This document shows positions 28,560 through 37,028 of a DNA stretch of 64,000 bases, piece by piece. The position numbers and the translations under genes are program-made. The DNA is from Cutibacterium equinum. GTDB lineage: Bacteria > Actinomycetota > Actinomycetes > Propionibacteriales > Propionibacteriaceae. The notes beneath the pieces are model-generated. The model did no database searches. It was not told the origin of the DNA and saw only the letters and a list, made by a program, of their open reading frames with translations. How positions within the stretch are numbered: the first letter of the stretch is position 1; the number at the start of each line of letters is the position of its first letter. The stretch lies in NCBI RefSeq assembly GCF_028021195.1, contig NZ_CP115668.1, forward strand, positions 2,446,029-2,510,028, in the 5' to 3' direction.

Positions 28560-29474
28560 TCACTTTGACAATATGTCGATAAGTCGCTCTAACTCTTCAT
28601 TGTCGTTGAACGCCATAGTGATGGTGCCCCGACCGTTCTTCCGGTTCACCTTGACCACGGTACGGAAGCGCTGGGACAGTTCATCCCCCAACTTCGCAGC
28701 CTCCGTGTCCCTGCCAGGCTTTTTACGCTGATGAGGCTTGACGTCGGTGGTGTCGTCCAGCGTCTGCCGTACAAGCTCTTCGGTCGCGCGCACTGACAGA
28801 CCTTCTTCGACAACGCGGTCGGCAATGGTCCCCTGGAGGTCAGGATCTCCCAGTGACAATAGAGGGCGAGCGTGTCCGGCAGTGATATCACCCTCAAGCA
28901 ATCGCTTCTGAACCGGTGCGCTCAGCTTGAGCAGTCGGATCGTGTTGGCAATCTGCGAACGAGAACGCTGGACCCGCTCAGACAGCTCTTCCTGAGTACA
29001 GCCAAAATCATTGAGCATCTGCTCGTAAGCCGCAGCTTCCTCCAACGGATTGAGCTGGACACGATGGAGGTTCTCGAGCAGGGCATCTCGCAGCATGTCC
29101 TGACTGGCTGTCGTGCGTACAATCGCGGGGATCGTCGGCAAACCGGCCTTTCGGGTGGCCCGCCATCGCCGCTCACCCATGACGAGTTCGTAGCCATCGT
29201 CCACAGGCGTGACGACCACCGGCTGCAAGACGCCCACTGTCTTGATCGATTCAGACAGCTCGGTCAGCTCATCATCGTCGAAGATCTTGCGTGGCTGATG
29301 GCTGTTGGGCCTCACCTTGTCAACATCAATAAGTGCAAACGTGGATCCTTGGACTTGGTCGTTGCCAGTGTCGTTCCCGGAGTCTTCTGCTTGATCAAGG
29401 ATCTCGTCATCAAGATCAGTCCTCTGGAAGAACTCCCCAAAACCGCGACCCAATCCGCTGTGCTTTGCTCCCAT
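28560..29474 (-). CDS. parB: chromosome partitioning protein ParB
   Basis: A 304-aa CTP-dependent DNA clamp that loads at parS and spreads over the origin. The N-terminal CTPase region has PNSHQPRK and the catalytic-type GERRWRATRKAG; the helix-turn-helix region is CTQEELSERVQRSRSQIANTIRLL. A C-terminal dimerisation tail is present. ATG at 29474 has GGAGG seven bases upstream and follows the parA stop within a few bases; a GTG two codons upstream overlaps that stop. parA and parB are clearly one operon. Confidence 0.96.
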   Translation of the reverse strand: MGAKHSGLGRGFGEFFQRTDLDDEILDQAEDSGNDTGNDQVQGSTFALIDVDKVRPNSHQPRKIFDDDELTELSESIKTVGVLQPVVVTPVDDGYELVMGERRWRATRKAGLPTIPAIVRTTASQDMLRDALLENLHRVQLNPLEEAAAYEQMLNDFGCTQEELSERVQRSRSQIANTIRLLKLSAPVQKRLLEGDITAGHARPLLSLGDPDLQGTIADRVVEEGLSVRATEELVRQTLDDTTDVKPHQRKKPGRDTEAAKLGDELSQRFRTVVKVNRKNGRGTITMAFNDNEELERLIDILSK

Positions 29475-29476
29475 CG

Positions 29477-30457
29477 TCACGCCTCCCCAGGAGTGTAGGT
29501 ATCAGACTCACTGCGATGCTCATTAGAATCTGCAGCACATGCGTGCCGCTTGGCGAATTCCGCGGCGGCCTCACGGTACGCGACTGCCCCGGCGGACTTC
29601 GGGTCGTACGTCAGGACACTACGGCTGTAACTCGGCGCTTCCGATATGCGAACAGACCGCGGAATCCGTGTCCTCATCGTTTCACGTGCAAAGTGGCTGC
29701 GAACCTCCTCGTCCACCTGCGTGGACAGCCTGGTCCTGCCGTCGAACATCGTCATAAGTATCGAACCAAGGCGTAGATCCTTGTTCATCGCCCGGCGGAC
29801 GGCATCAATAGTGCGCATGAGCTGGGTGACGCCTTCGAGAGCGTAATACTCACATTGAATGGGCAGCAAGACCTCGTCCGCTGCCACAAGTGCGTTGAGA
29901 GTTAGCAGGCCGAGAGACGGGGGGCAATCAACGATGATGTAGTCAACGTCGTGTGTCTTCAAGTACTTACGTAGCGCCTTCCTTAAACGACGCTCTCTCC
30001 CTCTCACATCAACGAGTTGAAGTTCTGCTCCAGAGAGATCAATCGTCGCCGGTACAACGTCAAGACCGGGTGCCTCCGGGCTATTTTGAGCGACTAGCGC
30101 CAGATCCTCTTCGTCGATGAGCACCTCGTAAGTACCGGGCGTACCTTCTTCGTGCTCGATCCCAAGGGCGGTCGAAGCATTCCCTTGGGGGTCAGCGTCG
30201 ACCACGAGCACCTTAAGACCGCTCATAGCCAGGGCAACGGCAAAGTTGATTGCGGTCGTTGTCTTTCCCACTCCGCCCTTCTGATTGGCCACGACGATCG
30301 TCATCGGCGACGTCGGACGGGGGAGTGTCAATGGCACGGCCGATATCGTCGTGTCATCGCTGCAGTCGGCGGTTGGATCCGCTGCGTCAGGCACCTCAGG
30401 TCCATCAAAGGCCGCCCGCTTAGGTGCTCTGTCATAGATGGGGACCTCGTCGGTCAT
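29477..30457 (-). CDS. parA: chromosome partitioning ATPase ParA (Soj)
   Basis: A 326-aa Walker-type ATPase that moves ParB-parS complexes. The deviant Walker A motif KGGVGKTT is at about residues 60-67, and DYIIVDCPPSLG is the Walker B region. A 50-residue acidic N-terminal extension precedes the ATPase core. ATG at 30457 is preferred to an ATG two codons upstream because AAAGG is then six bases away. A perfect parS site and a cluster of DnaA boxes lie immediately upstream. Confidence 0.96.
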   Translation of the reverse strand: MTDEVPIYDRAPKRAAFDGPEVPDAADPTADCSDDTTISAVPLTLPRPTSPMTIVVANQKGGVGKTTTAINFAVALAMSGLKVLVVDADPQGNASTALGIEHEEGTPGTYEVLIDEEDLALVAQNSPEAPGLDVVPATIDLSGAELQLVDVRGRERRLRKALRKYLKTHDVDYIIVDCPPSLGLLTLNALVAADEVLLPIQCEYYALEGVTQLMRTIDAVRRAMNKDLRLGSILMTMFDGRTRLSTQVDEEVRSHFARETMRTRIPRSVRISEAPSYSRSVLTYDPKSAGAVAYREAAAEFAKRHACAADSNEHRSESDTYTPGEA

Positions 30458-30487
30458 GCGCATCCTTTCAGTTGCGAGCGGGAGTGA

Positions 30488-30503
30488 TGTTCCACGTGAA
30501 ACA
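30488..30503. promoter_or_regulatory. parS: parS site 2, at the parA leader
   Basis: TGTTCCACGTGAAACA matches the parS consensus TGTTNCACGTGAAACA exactly. It lies 31 bases upstream of the parA start, so ParB bound here could also repress the parAB promoter. Confidence 0.9.
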
Positions 30504-30559
30504 CCGTTGCTCCGTCACTCTACCGGGCAGTGCTCCCGATCCAGAGAGATTCTTCTTTC

Positions 30560-30601
30560 TGTGGATAACTTCTTGTGTTGTCCACATGAAGCTGTGGACA
30601 A
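30560..30601. promoter_or_regulatory. cluster of three DnaA boxes upstream of parA
   Basis: Three perfect-type boxes are packed into 42 bases: TGTGGATAA (30560-30568), TTGTCCACA (30578-30586, opposite orientation) and TGTGGACAA (30593-30601). They lie about 100 bases upstream of parA and more than 11 kb from the dnaA-dnaN gap. They could regulate parAB by DnaA or mark a secondary origin element. Confidence 0.8.
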
Positions 30602-31538
30602 CTTCGCAGTCGTGGCAGTGCTGCGTCCTCTTCAGTCTTGGCCAAAAGACCTCGCATCCGATGACTCGTCGCCGTACTGCGGCTTCTAAGTCCGAAAACG
30701 CGGCCTTCTATGCTGAGGCTCACGTCCGATGACATGAGATCGCAATGCACACCAAGCGCCGGTCATGTATGTGATCATGGTTGACGGACTCGCCAGGGTC
30801 GACACTCGAGGCTTTTTCTCCATGGGGTTTCCTGTGTTCTGGACGTTATGACGGCGACCGCCACCTGGGGTTATCTAGCATCGCGACCGAGGTCGAGGCA
30901 CCTATGCCTACGATGGCAACGCTCCATGATCAGTTTTCATGCCACGCTAAGGGTTGCATCGAATGATCGTGCTAGGTCTACCACAGAAGACAGTTCGATC
31001 GCTTGGTCGGCTTGTGGCCCTAACTGTTGTGTTGACGGCTTCGATGGTCAGGAAGGCCGCCGCGGCTGTTGACTTGTTCTTTCCCCCCTCGGGAGCACCG
31101 TTGCTACTGTCGTCCGCATCATTGCCGCTGGTCGATTAATCTTTCCGAGCGTTGTGACGATCTATCTGGTCCATCACGTGTTCGGCCGTTGCGTTGGGGA
31201 GGACGAAGTGTGGCCAATGCGTTGCGGCTCTACGGCGACCAGTCTTGTGACGTACTCTCGATGAGCTCCACGGCACAATTCATCGCCATGCCAGGGACGA
31301 CTCCTGACAATAACGCGTGCAATGTCCTAGCGAACAGACACGTGGAGTCCGTGACACGGTGTACGACAGATCGTCGTCCATGGCCTCCCACCGAACAGGA
31401 ACCTAGGGCATTCGGAGCAGCACGACCACAAGATGACGGGATCAGTGGCCAACAACCAGTCCTGAACGTCCTCACAACCTCAAGGCAGTCGACACCTTCG
31501 TTCTAGCAGCTATGGTGTGCCCATCACACCGTGATTCG

Positions 31539-31554
31539 TGTTTCACGTGAAACA
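31539..31554. promoter_or_regulatory. parS: parS site 3, perfect palindrome
   Basis: TGTTTCACGTGAAACA is the perfect 16-bp parS palindrome, lying in the gene-free region between parA and rsmG. Confidence 0.92.
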
Positions 31555-31973
31555 GCGCCGCTGCACCGTGGTCGGCCTGACGTTGAGTTGCCGAAGACTC
31601 TATAGACGCAACCGATATTTCCCTGGGTCACTTCCGACTCCGTGAACTTCGTTCGTTGCCCACTCATACCCGTCCGACGCCTGGCGTTGCCATCGGAGAA
31701 CCGATCCGCTGGCGCCAACCTCGTCTTCGGCATGCCAGAGATAGCTGGGACATCACCTACCTGCATAGTTAGCCCCGTCCATTACGTTGACCATTACTCG
31801 CAACATGCTTGTAACAGCATGCCCGTTGGGAACACCGACGATCGCAAGCGCCACGAAACCTTATCGCCAGGCAACAATGATCATGAGCTCGCACCTGATG
31901 GGCGGCGTTGAGACAGATAGGATGCGAATCTCGGCGACATCCGGGTCACGGATCAGCCGGGCGCCATAAACGG

Positions 31974-31989
31974 ACGGGGATATCCCCGT
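31974..31989. terminator. 16-bp palindrome just past the rsmG stop
   Basis: ACGGGGATATCCCCGT is a perfect palindrome 46 bases downstream of the rsmG stop on the minus strand. It could fold into a tight terminator hairpin or be a protein site; no T-run follows. Confidence 0.4.
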
Positions 31990-32034
31990 GAACAATCCTC
32001 ACGACCAAATCTCATCGCTCAGGCACACGCCCTG

Positions 32035-32673
32035 TCACGCAGTCCCCGCGCGACGAACCCTTACCGCGCGCGTCACTTCTGACGATGGATCGGCGCGGAC
32101 GAGAAGTACCTCAGCAGAAAAGTGACGCTTGGAAAGCTCCTTTCGCGCTTCAGCCACCTCGTCGTCGGCGGACTGCCCCTTCAAGGCCAAAAGACAACCC
32201 GTCGTTTCGAACAAATTCGCCGTCCATCCAACAAGGGTCGCCAGCTTTGCAACCGCTCTTGACACGACGACGTCAACGGATATCCCTGCCGTTTCGGCGC
32301 GATCTCGCACAACCGTCACCCGATCGCCGAGGCCAAGCTCGTCGACAGCCTCTGTCAGAAAATTGGACCGGCGCAGCATTGGCTCGATGAGGGTCATGTC
32401 CAAGTCTGGTCGCAAAATCGCGAGTGGAATACCAGGCAAGCCTGCTCCGCTCCCAACGTCAGCTACTCGCGATCCTTGCGGAATCAGGCTTTCCAAGGCT
32501 GCGCTGTTGAGGATGTGACGCTCCCACAGCCGATCAACCTCGCGGGGTCCAATCAATCCCCACTCGACTCCGCGAGTGGCCAATATATCGACATATCGTT
32601 TAATAGTTTTATATCTGTCGCCATATAGCCGTTCAGCAATCGGATCGTCAGTCACATGGATCATGTCAGACAT
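32035..32673 (-). CDS. rsmG: 16S rRNA (guanine-527-N7)-methyltransferase RsmG
   Basis: A 212-aa SAM-dependent enzyme that methylates G527 of 16S rRNA. The SAM site [16 protein letters not shown] is at about residues 70-85, and the preceding [13 protein letters not shown] is a family signature. It sits upstream of parA, as in most bacteria, but is separated from parA and from jag by unusually long spacers, so it probably has its own promoter. ATG at 32673, with another ATG three codons in. Confidence 0.95.
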   Translation of the reverse strand: MSDMIHVTDDPIAERLYGDRYKTIKRYVDILATRGVEWGLIGPREVDRLWERHILNSAALESLIPQGSRVADVGSGAGLPGIPLAILRPDLDMTLIEPMLRRSNFLTEAVDELGLGDRVTVVRDRAETAGISVDVVVSRAVAKLATLVGWTANLFETTGCLLALKGQSADDEVAEARKELSKRHFSAEVLLVRADPSSEVTRAVRVRRAGTA

Positions 32674-33604
32674 CCTGCCATCTCAACATTAGGTCGTGAG
32701 GGTTGCTCTCTCACTCATCACAATTCAAGCGCTCACTTGCCATTCGTCCAGCCCCAGAATCGTGGCTGCTCGTAACGCGCACGTGCCATCGGCTTGTGAC
32801 GTGCACGTGCCTTCGGCCGCCGTCGGGATCCACCAGTGGGACTCGGCTTCGTTTATCCACAGATGACGGCTCGTCTCAACCCCGTTCCGAACTCGGGTAT
32901 CGGTTCAATGACACGCTGAATGGTCCCCGGTCGTCTCGTTTTCACCCATGTACGTTTTTCATCCTGGTGTGTCCACTCAGATGGATATCGGTCTCGACAA
33001 CCTGGAATTAGTCACCAGCGGGTACCGTTACGTGGCTTTGTCAACGCTGGCCACCAGTGAGTATCTGATGAGCCATCGGCCTACGACACCATGATCACAA
33101 CCATGAAGCACCCACAAACGACGGACGTGCACCGGCTGACTCTATGTCGCTCCGAGCTCGCGTCATCAGACTCGCCGCAGACGTGCGCAGTGCTCAAGTC
33201 GGGGGAGCGGTCACCACCGAATAAGTTGCCATCGGCTTTGAGCCACCCAGTCTTGAACAGTTAGCCCCCATGATCAATTTCGGGTGGCCCCGGTCGAGAT
33301 CATCTGGGGTGAGGTCCCGTGCCTCGTTGGAACCGGATGTCCCGCGTCGTCCGTTAGCTCCCGACCCTTCGCGTCGCTCCCACACGTCAACAGGCATCAC
33401 GCCAGGAGAGACGGAGACGGAGACGGAAAATATGGAGAACTCGCTTCCGCACCTCAACGGGCATCAGGTATAAATAAGATACCGACGGTATTCAACAACT
33501 TGCACAGGACGGGTTCTCAGACATGTAGTTCATCGATCCATGTCACGTACCGTCACAACCGGCTTCAGTAGGACACGGTGACGACGACACTCGTGGGCCC
33601 TGAA

Positions 33605-33910
33605 AACTCGCATTACGGTTTGGACTCGTAGATCCAAAGTCTTGGATTCGCGCTTCCAGACTCGCGCATCCAGGAGGCAGGGTTCCGTACTCACAGGTTC
33701 AAGTCCTGAAGACCGAGGACCATTCCCTGCACCGTACGGCAGGGTTCCGCACGCAGGATCGCATATTCACGGGTTCGAGACTCCTTCATTCGATACTCGC
33801 GAGTTGCGGACTCAGCATTACGCACTCAATCCGCTGGACTTACGGTTCCGGTTCAAGCTCGTACTCATCGTTTCGAACTCAGGGTTTCTTTAACGCATAG
33901 GACTCAACGG
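33605..33910. repeat. field of degenerate ACTC-spaced repeats
   Basis: The motif ACTC (or ATTC), usually followed by G or A, recurs roughly every 14-25 bases, often with GGTTC or TTCCGG between copies. At least a dozen copies are visible across about 300 bases. The units are too diverged and irregular for a CRISPR array. The composition is unlike the flanking genes. Confidence 0.6.
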
Positions 33911-34192
33911 TTTCCCTCCAGGCACACGGTGGCGAACTGGTCTCCCTCCCCGCCCATCAAACTCAACTCTCGGGTGATATGTACAACCCCACACAACCTT
34001 GCCGATCCTTTCATCGCCGGCAAACATGTTCCCTGCAGCACTCACGGACACCGTTTGAAATTTCTTCACGTGATGCAGCAAGCCATAGCTGTTGACCTGT
34101 CGACGCTTGAACACCCGCAGCGAAAGCTCACACTCGACGCGGACCAGATCCGTCAAGTAGGCCAAGACAATTCACACCTCGCTCAATCCCAC

Positions 34193-34287
34193 TCAAGTCG
34201 GACCCACGCCCCACTCAACCCCGACCCACGCCCCACTCACGCCCACTCACGCCTAGCGCAAGTCCTACTCACGCCCCACTCGACCAG
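34193..34287. repeat. tandem repeat array beside parS site 4
   Basis: GACCCACGCCCCACTCA occurs exactly at 34201-34217 and again at 34223-34239, a 22-base period, with further partial copies (ACTCACGCCCACTCACGCC and ACGCCCCACTCG) up to 34287. The array ends about 20 bases before parS site 4. Confidence 0.8.
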
Positions 34288-34307
34288 TAGTCCTTCACAA
34301 ACTCCCA

Positions 34308-34323
34308 TGTTCCACGTGAAACG
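34308..34323. promoter_or_regulatory. parS: parS-like site 4
   Basis: TGTTCCACGTGAAACG matches the parS consensus at all but the last base. It lies in the repeat-rich spacer between the tandem array and the direct repeats, about 6.5 kb from parS site 1. Confidence 0.8.
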
Positions 34324-34484
34324 CCTTGCAGCTATATATCTGTTTATCGATATATATCTTAATCTCTCCGACGCTGGGAATCGGTCTGACAACTGGGCAT
34401 CGGTCCTACAACCTGCCAGCGCCTCTCATCACTGAGGGGTTCTCATCGTTGCGCTCACAGGACTCGTCAACACCATCGACACTT

Positions 34485-34593
34485 CACACACAGACCCCAC
34501 ACATCAACGGCCCACGGCCCTATCAAGGGCCTACGACCCCACGCACCGAAGACCTAAGGCCTACACACATCAACGGCCCCACACACAGACCCC
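34485..34593. repeat. interleaved direct repeats downstream of the racemase gene
   Basis: CACACACAGACCCC occurs at 34485-34498 and 34580-34593, and ACACATCAACGGCCC at 34499-34513 and 34565-34579. The order of the two units is swapped between copies, so the segment looks like the product of local duplication and rearrangement. GGCCTAC also occurs twice between them. Confidence 0.75.
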
Positions 34594-34619
34594 CACCAAG
34601 GACCCGCGCCTGGGAGACA

Positions 34620-35648
34620 TCACTTCAGGCAAATCTCGTCAAAGGTTGCCGTCGTCATCCGAACGTTCACCGGCACTTCGTCGCCGACTTGGACAGGCTC
34701 TCCTGGCCCGCCGCAAAAGACCAACGAAGAATGCATGTGCGGAGGCTCCGCGAAGATCGGGTGCCGTCCCGCAATGGTGAAGGGGCTTCGTACCCGTCCG
34801 ACCATATTCGCCACAGCTTCAGCCCCCCGTACGAGCCATCGCCGCACAGAATCAGCAGACATCGGCGCGGACAAGGCCACGCCATGAGCCGTTCCTCCCG
34901 ACACCACGACGATGTATCCGTCACGACGCGTCTTAATCCGGTGATAACCGACCGGCGTTGCCTTGGGCAGCCAATGCACGTCGAGCACCGTTCCCGTCAC
35001 CCGGTATGCGTCAGCGTCACCCAGCCACAGTCGAGTCCCGACACGCATCCGCACCGGGACATCGAGTTCCTTCGACAACGTGATGTAGTCATCACAGCTG
35101 AGATGGGAAAACCAGATACCCCGGGACGCCAACGGATGGCGCATGACAATTCGCGCCATCTCGCGACCTTCGTTCAGCGTTGCCCTTGAGGGCCGGTGAA
35201 CCGTCCATCCCCTCACGTTCAAACCGTCAAGATCCAGCGCTGCGACCTCATCTGCTCCCACACCGTGGCGATGCATGGAGGTCTCCACCTCGACGAGGAT
35301 GGGCGCGCTCGGAGCAAGGTCGCGCACAGCAGCCACGTCTTCGACCCGCGAGATCGTCGTGACAACCTTGGGATCGCTCAACAACTCAGTGGCCACCTCG
35401 TCACCGGGTCGCCACGGGTTGAGGACGACGACATCCTTGTCCCAGCCATGCTCACGGACCGACGCCACCTCTTGGGCCACGCCAACGGCGATGACATCGA
35501 CACCCAGGCGCTGAGACTCCTGCACCGTCAATGCGTGTCCAAATCCGTACCCATTTCCCTTGGTTACTGGCACGATACCGGGGCAGGAGGCAACGAATGC
35601 GGCCAGATGGTTGTGCCAGCGTTGCTCATCAACCGTGAGTTTGAGCAT
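34620..35648 (-). CDS. alanine racemase-family PLP protein
   Basis: A protein of 342 aa with an alanine-racemase N-terminal barrel. The PLP lysine is predicted at Lys30 in PVTKGNGYGFG, and a C-terminal beta domain contains the GYHRIKTRRDGYIVVVSGG block. It differs from canonical Alr (VVKADAYGHG) and may act on another amino acid. It starts one base after the FemX stop, so the two are cotranscribed. A role in supplying or editing peptidoglycan amino acids is inferred from that pairing. Confidence 0.75.
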   Translation of the reverse strand: MLKLTVDEQRWHNHLAAFVASCPGIVPVTKGNGYGFGHALTVQESQRLGVDVIAVGVAQEVASVREHGWDKDVVVLNPWRPGDEVATELLSDPKVVTTISRVEDVAAVRDLAPSAPILVEVETSMHRHGVGADEVAALDLDGLNVRGWTVHRPSRATLNEGREMARIVMRHPLASRGIWFSHLSCDDYITLSKELDVPVRMRVGTRLWLGDADAYRVTGTVLDVHWLPKATPVGYHRIKTRRDGYIVVVSGGTAHGVALSAPMSADSVRRWLVRGAEAVANMVGRVRSPFTIAGRHPIFAEPPHMHSSLVFCGGPGEPVQVGDEVPVNVRMTTATFDEICLK

Positions 35649-35649
35649 G

Positions 35650-36777
35650 TCAGCGTCTCTTCATGTAGAGGTCAAATGCCTTGTACAGGATCGGATTGAT
35701 CGGCTTGTCCCATTCTCCCGGGAAGGCCACCGCTTGGCCGCCGCTACCGACCTTGAATTGGATAAGCCCAATTTCGGGGTCATCGGAAGCCACACCAGCA
35801 ACAATGCCGCGCATGTCATACACAGCGCATCCTGCGTCATTGGCAGCCCGGATCATGGCCCATTGAATCGCATTGGACCCACGCACCTCACGCTTGGCCG
35901 TGGTCGATGCACCATAGGAGTACCAGGCGTGCTCACCGACGGTGACGAAAGTCGTTGCGGCGACGACATCGCCGTCATGTTCAGCGAGGAATACCTGCAT
36001 TCGGCCCTGTTGTTCAGCATTCAAAACGTCCCACATGCGCTCGAAATACTCCAACGGACGTCCTGTGAAACCGTCACGCTCGGCGGTTTCCAGGTAAACC
36101 TTGTGGAATTCCTGCAGATCCTCACGGGTGCCGAGCCTGACCTCGACGCCAAGCTTGGTGGCCTTCTTGATGTTGCGACGCCACAGCTGGTTCATGCCTT
36201 TAAGGATCTCGTCCTCAGTCTTCTGGGTGCCGTCCTCGTAGCGCAAGGGAAGCTGGAAGTTGAACTGTGGCTGACCAGCGGTGAATCCGTGGACACTCTG
36301 GTCGCTCACCCATCCACCCTGCTTGAGCACCGATATGACACGCTGCCCCTCAACCGTCGTCACGTCCGGTTCCACCTCAGTCAGTGAGGTGACGGCATCG
36401 TCGGCAATGGCGTTCTTGATGGTCTTGGTGCCCCACACGCGGTGCACGACGGCCGGCCCAATACGCACGGCAAAAGTTTGACGCTTCTTGACGTGGGCAA
36501 TCAACGCGTCAAGGTGCTCGCCGATGTCATCGCGAGACCAGTCGAGGACTGGTCCTTCGGGCAGGTAGGCCAGGTAGCGCGGCAGTTTGGGAAGTTTGCG
36601 GTACAGGATCAGTCCGACGCCAGTGAGCTCGTCACCGTCGTAGAACCCGACACGTTCCCCTCGCCACTCCGACTTCACCCGCGCCCATGCTGGGGTTTGC
36701 AAGAACGACGCCGACCCTCGAGCTGCGATGAACTCGAGCATCGTCAGCGCGGAAATGGGGCGAACGGAAATCGTCAC
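35650..36777 (-). CDS. FemX/FemAB-type peptidoglycan bridge aminoacyltransferase
   Basis: About 375 aa, with two GNAT-like domains and a helical insertion typical of FemABX. Signatures include SFLQTPAWARVKSEW near the start, the central WRRNIKKATKLGV and the C-terminal YDMRGIVAG with IGLIQFKVGSGG. These enzymes add amino acids to lipid II from aminoacyl-tRNA; propionibacterial peptidoglycan has LL-DAP with a glycine link, so this is the likely role. Translation is placed at GTG 36777, only seven bases after a strong -10 box, which implies a leaderless mRNA. Confidence 0.88.
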   Translation of the reverse strand: MTISVRPISALTMLEFIAARGSASFLQTPAWARVKSEWRGERVGFYDGDELTGVGLILYRKLPKLPRYLAYLPEGPVLDWSRDDIGEHLDALIAHVKKRQTFAVRIGPAVVHRVWGTKTIKNAIADDAVTSLTEVEPDVTTVEGQRVISVLKQGGWVSDQSVHGFTAGQPQFNFQLPLRYEDGTQKTEDEILKGMNQLWRRNIKKATKLGVEVRLGTREDLQEFHKVYLETAERDGFTGRPLEYFERMWDVLNAEQQGRMQVFLAEHDGDVVAATTFVTVGEHAWYSYGASTTAKREVRGSNAIQWAMIRAANDAGCAVYDMRGIVAGVASDDPEIGLIQFKVGSGGQAVAFPGEWDKPINPILYKAFDLYMKRR

Positions 36778-36784
36778 TTTTTTG

Positions 36785-36813
36785 AGTATAATCGTTCCGA
36801 AAACCCCTGTCAA
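36785..36813 (-). promoter_or_regulatory. near-ideal sigma-70 promoter for the femX-racemase operon
   Basis: On the minus strand TTGACA (36813-36808) and TATACT (36790-36785) are separated by exactly 17 bases. The predicted transcript start falls on or next to the GTG at 36777, with no room for a ribosome binding site. Confidence 0.85.
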
Positions 36814-36971
36814 CAATGACAGCCGTGTCCGTCGGGGTCATTGGTTCCCAGCGGCCTCGCCGCTCACGTCAACATGGGGCCGCAGTGGAGCTGGGGCGAG
36901 AAATCAGGGACAATGTGAATTGAGCGAGCCTACCGAATACATGTCACTCGCGCTCAACGGGCCGTGTACAC

Positions 36972-37010
36972 AGTGGAGCCCGGCGGGCATGACATCCGCC
37001 GGGCTCCACT
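36972..37010. terminator. 15-bp hairpin after jag
   Basis: Arms 36972-36986 and 36996-37010 are perfectly complementary over 15 bp around a 9-nt loop. The hairpin starts 19 bases past the jag stop (minus strand) and separates the rpmH-to-jag operon from the femX promoter. Confidence 0.85.
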
Positions 37011-37028
37011 GATTTAACACGGTACGCG

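Larger units (their letters stand above)
30602..32034. other. long gene-free region between parA and rsmG
   Basis: I find no convincing gene in these 1.4 kb. Short open frames occur on both strands, but none has a recognisable domain, a good ribosome binding site or persuasive codon use. The stretch contains parS site 3 at 31539 and a palindrome at 31974. Such a long spacer is unusual in this otherwise compact region. Confidence 0.6.
32674..34619. other. long gene-free, repeat-rich region between rsmG and the racemase gene
   Basis: About 1.9 kb with no credible gene. It contains a short (GAGACG)3 run near 33412, a field of degenerate ACTC-spaced repeats (33605-33910), a tandem array (34193-34287), parS site 4 (34308) and paired direct repeats (34485-34593). 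Open frames found here are repeat-derived, with no domain, and are not called. Confidence 0.65.

Noticed and set aside
29678..29693. A parS-like sequence inside parA (around TTTCACGTGCAAA)
   Set aside because: It keeps the central CACGTG but has about three mismatches to the 16-bp consensus and lies in coding sequence, so it is weaker than the four sites reported.
30781..31506. Several short plus-strand open frames (61-145 codons) between parA and rsmG
   Set aside because: No domain, no good ribosome binding sites, and frames overlap each other; composition does not favour any.
33680..33705. A tRNA-like T-arm (CAGG-TTCAAGT-CCTG)
   Set aside because: No matching acceptor stem, anticodon arm or D-arm surrounds it; it is part of the degenerate repeat field.
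33605..34287. Possible CRISPR array
   Set aside because: The repeated unit is short, diverged and irregularly spaced, there are no constant-length spacers, and no cas genes are in the window.
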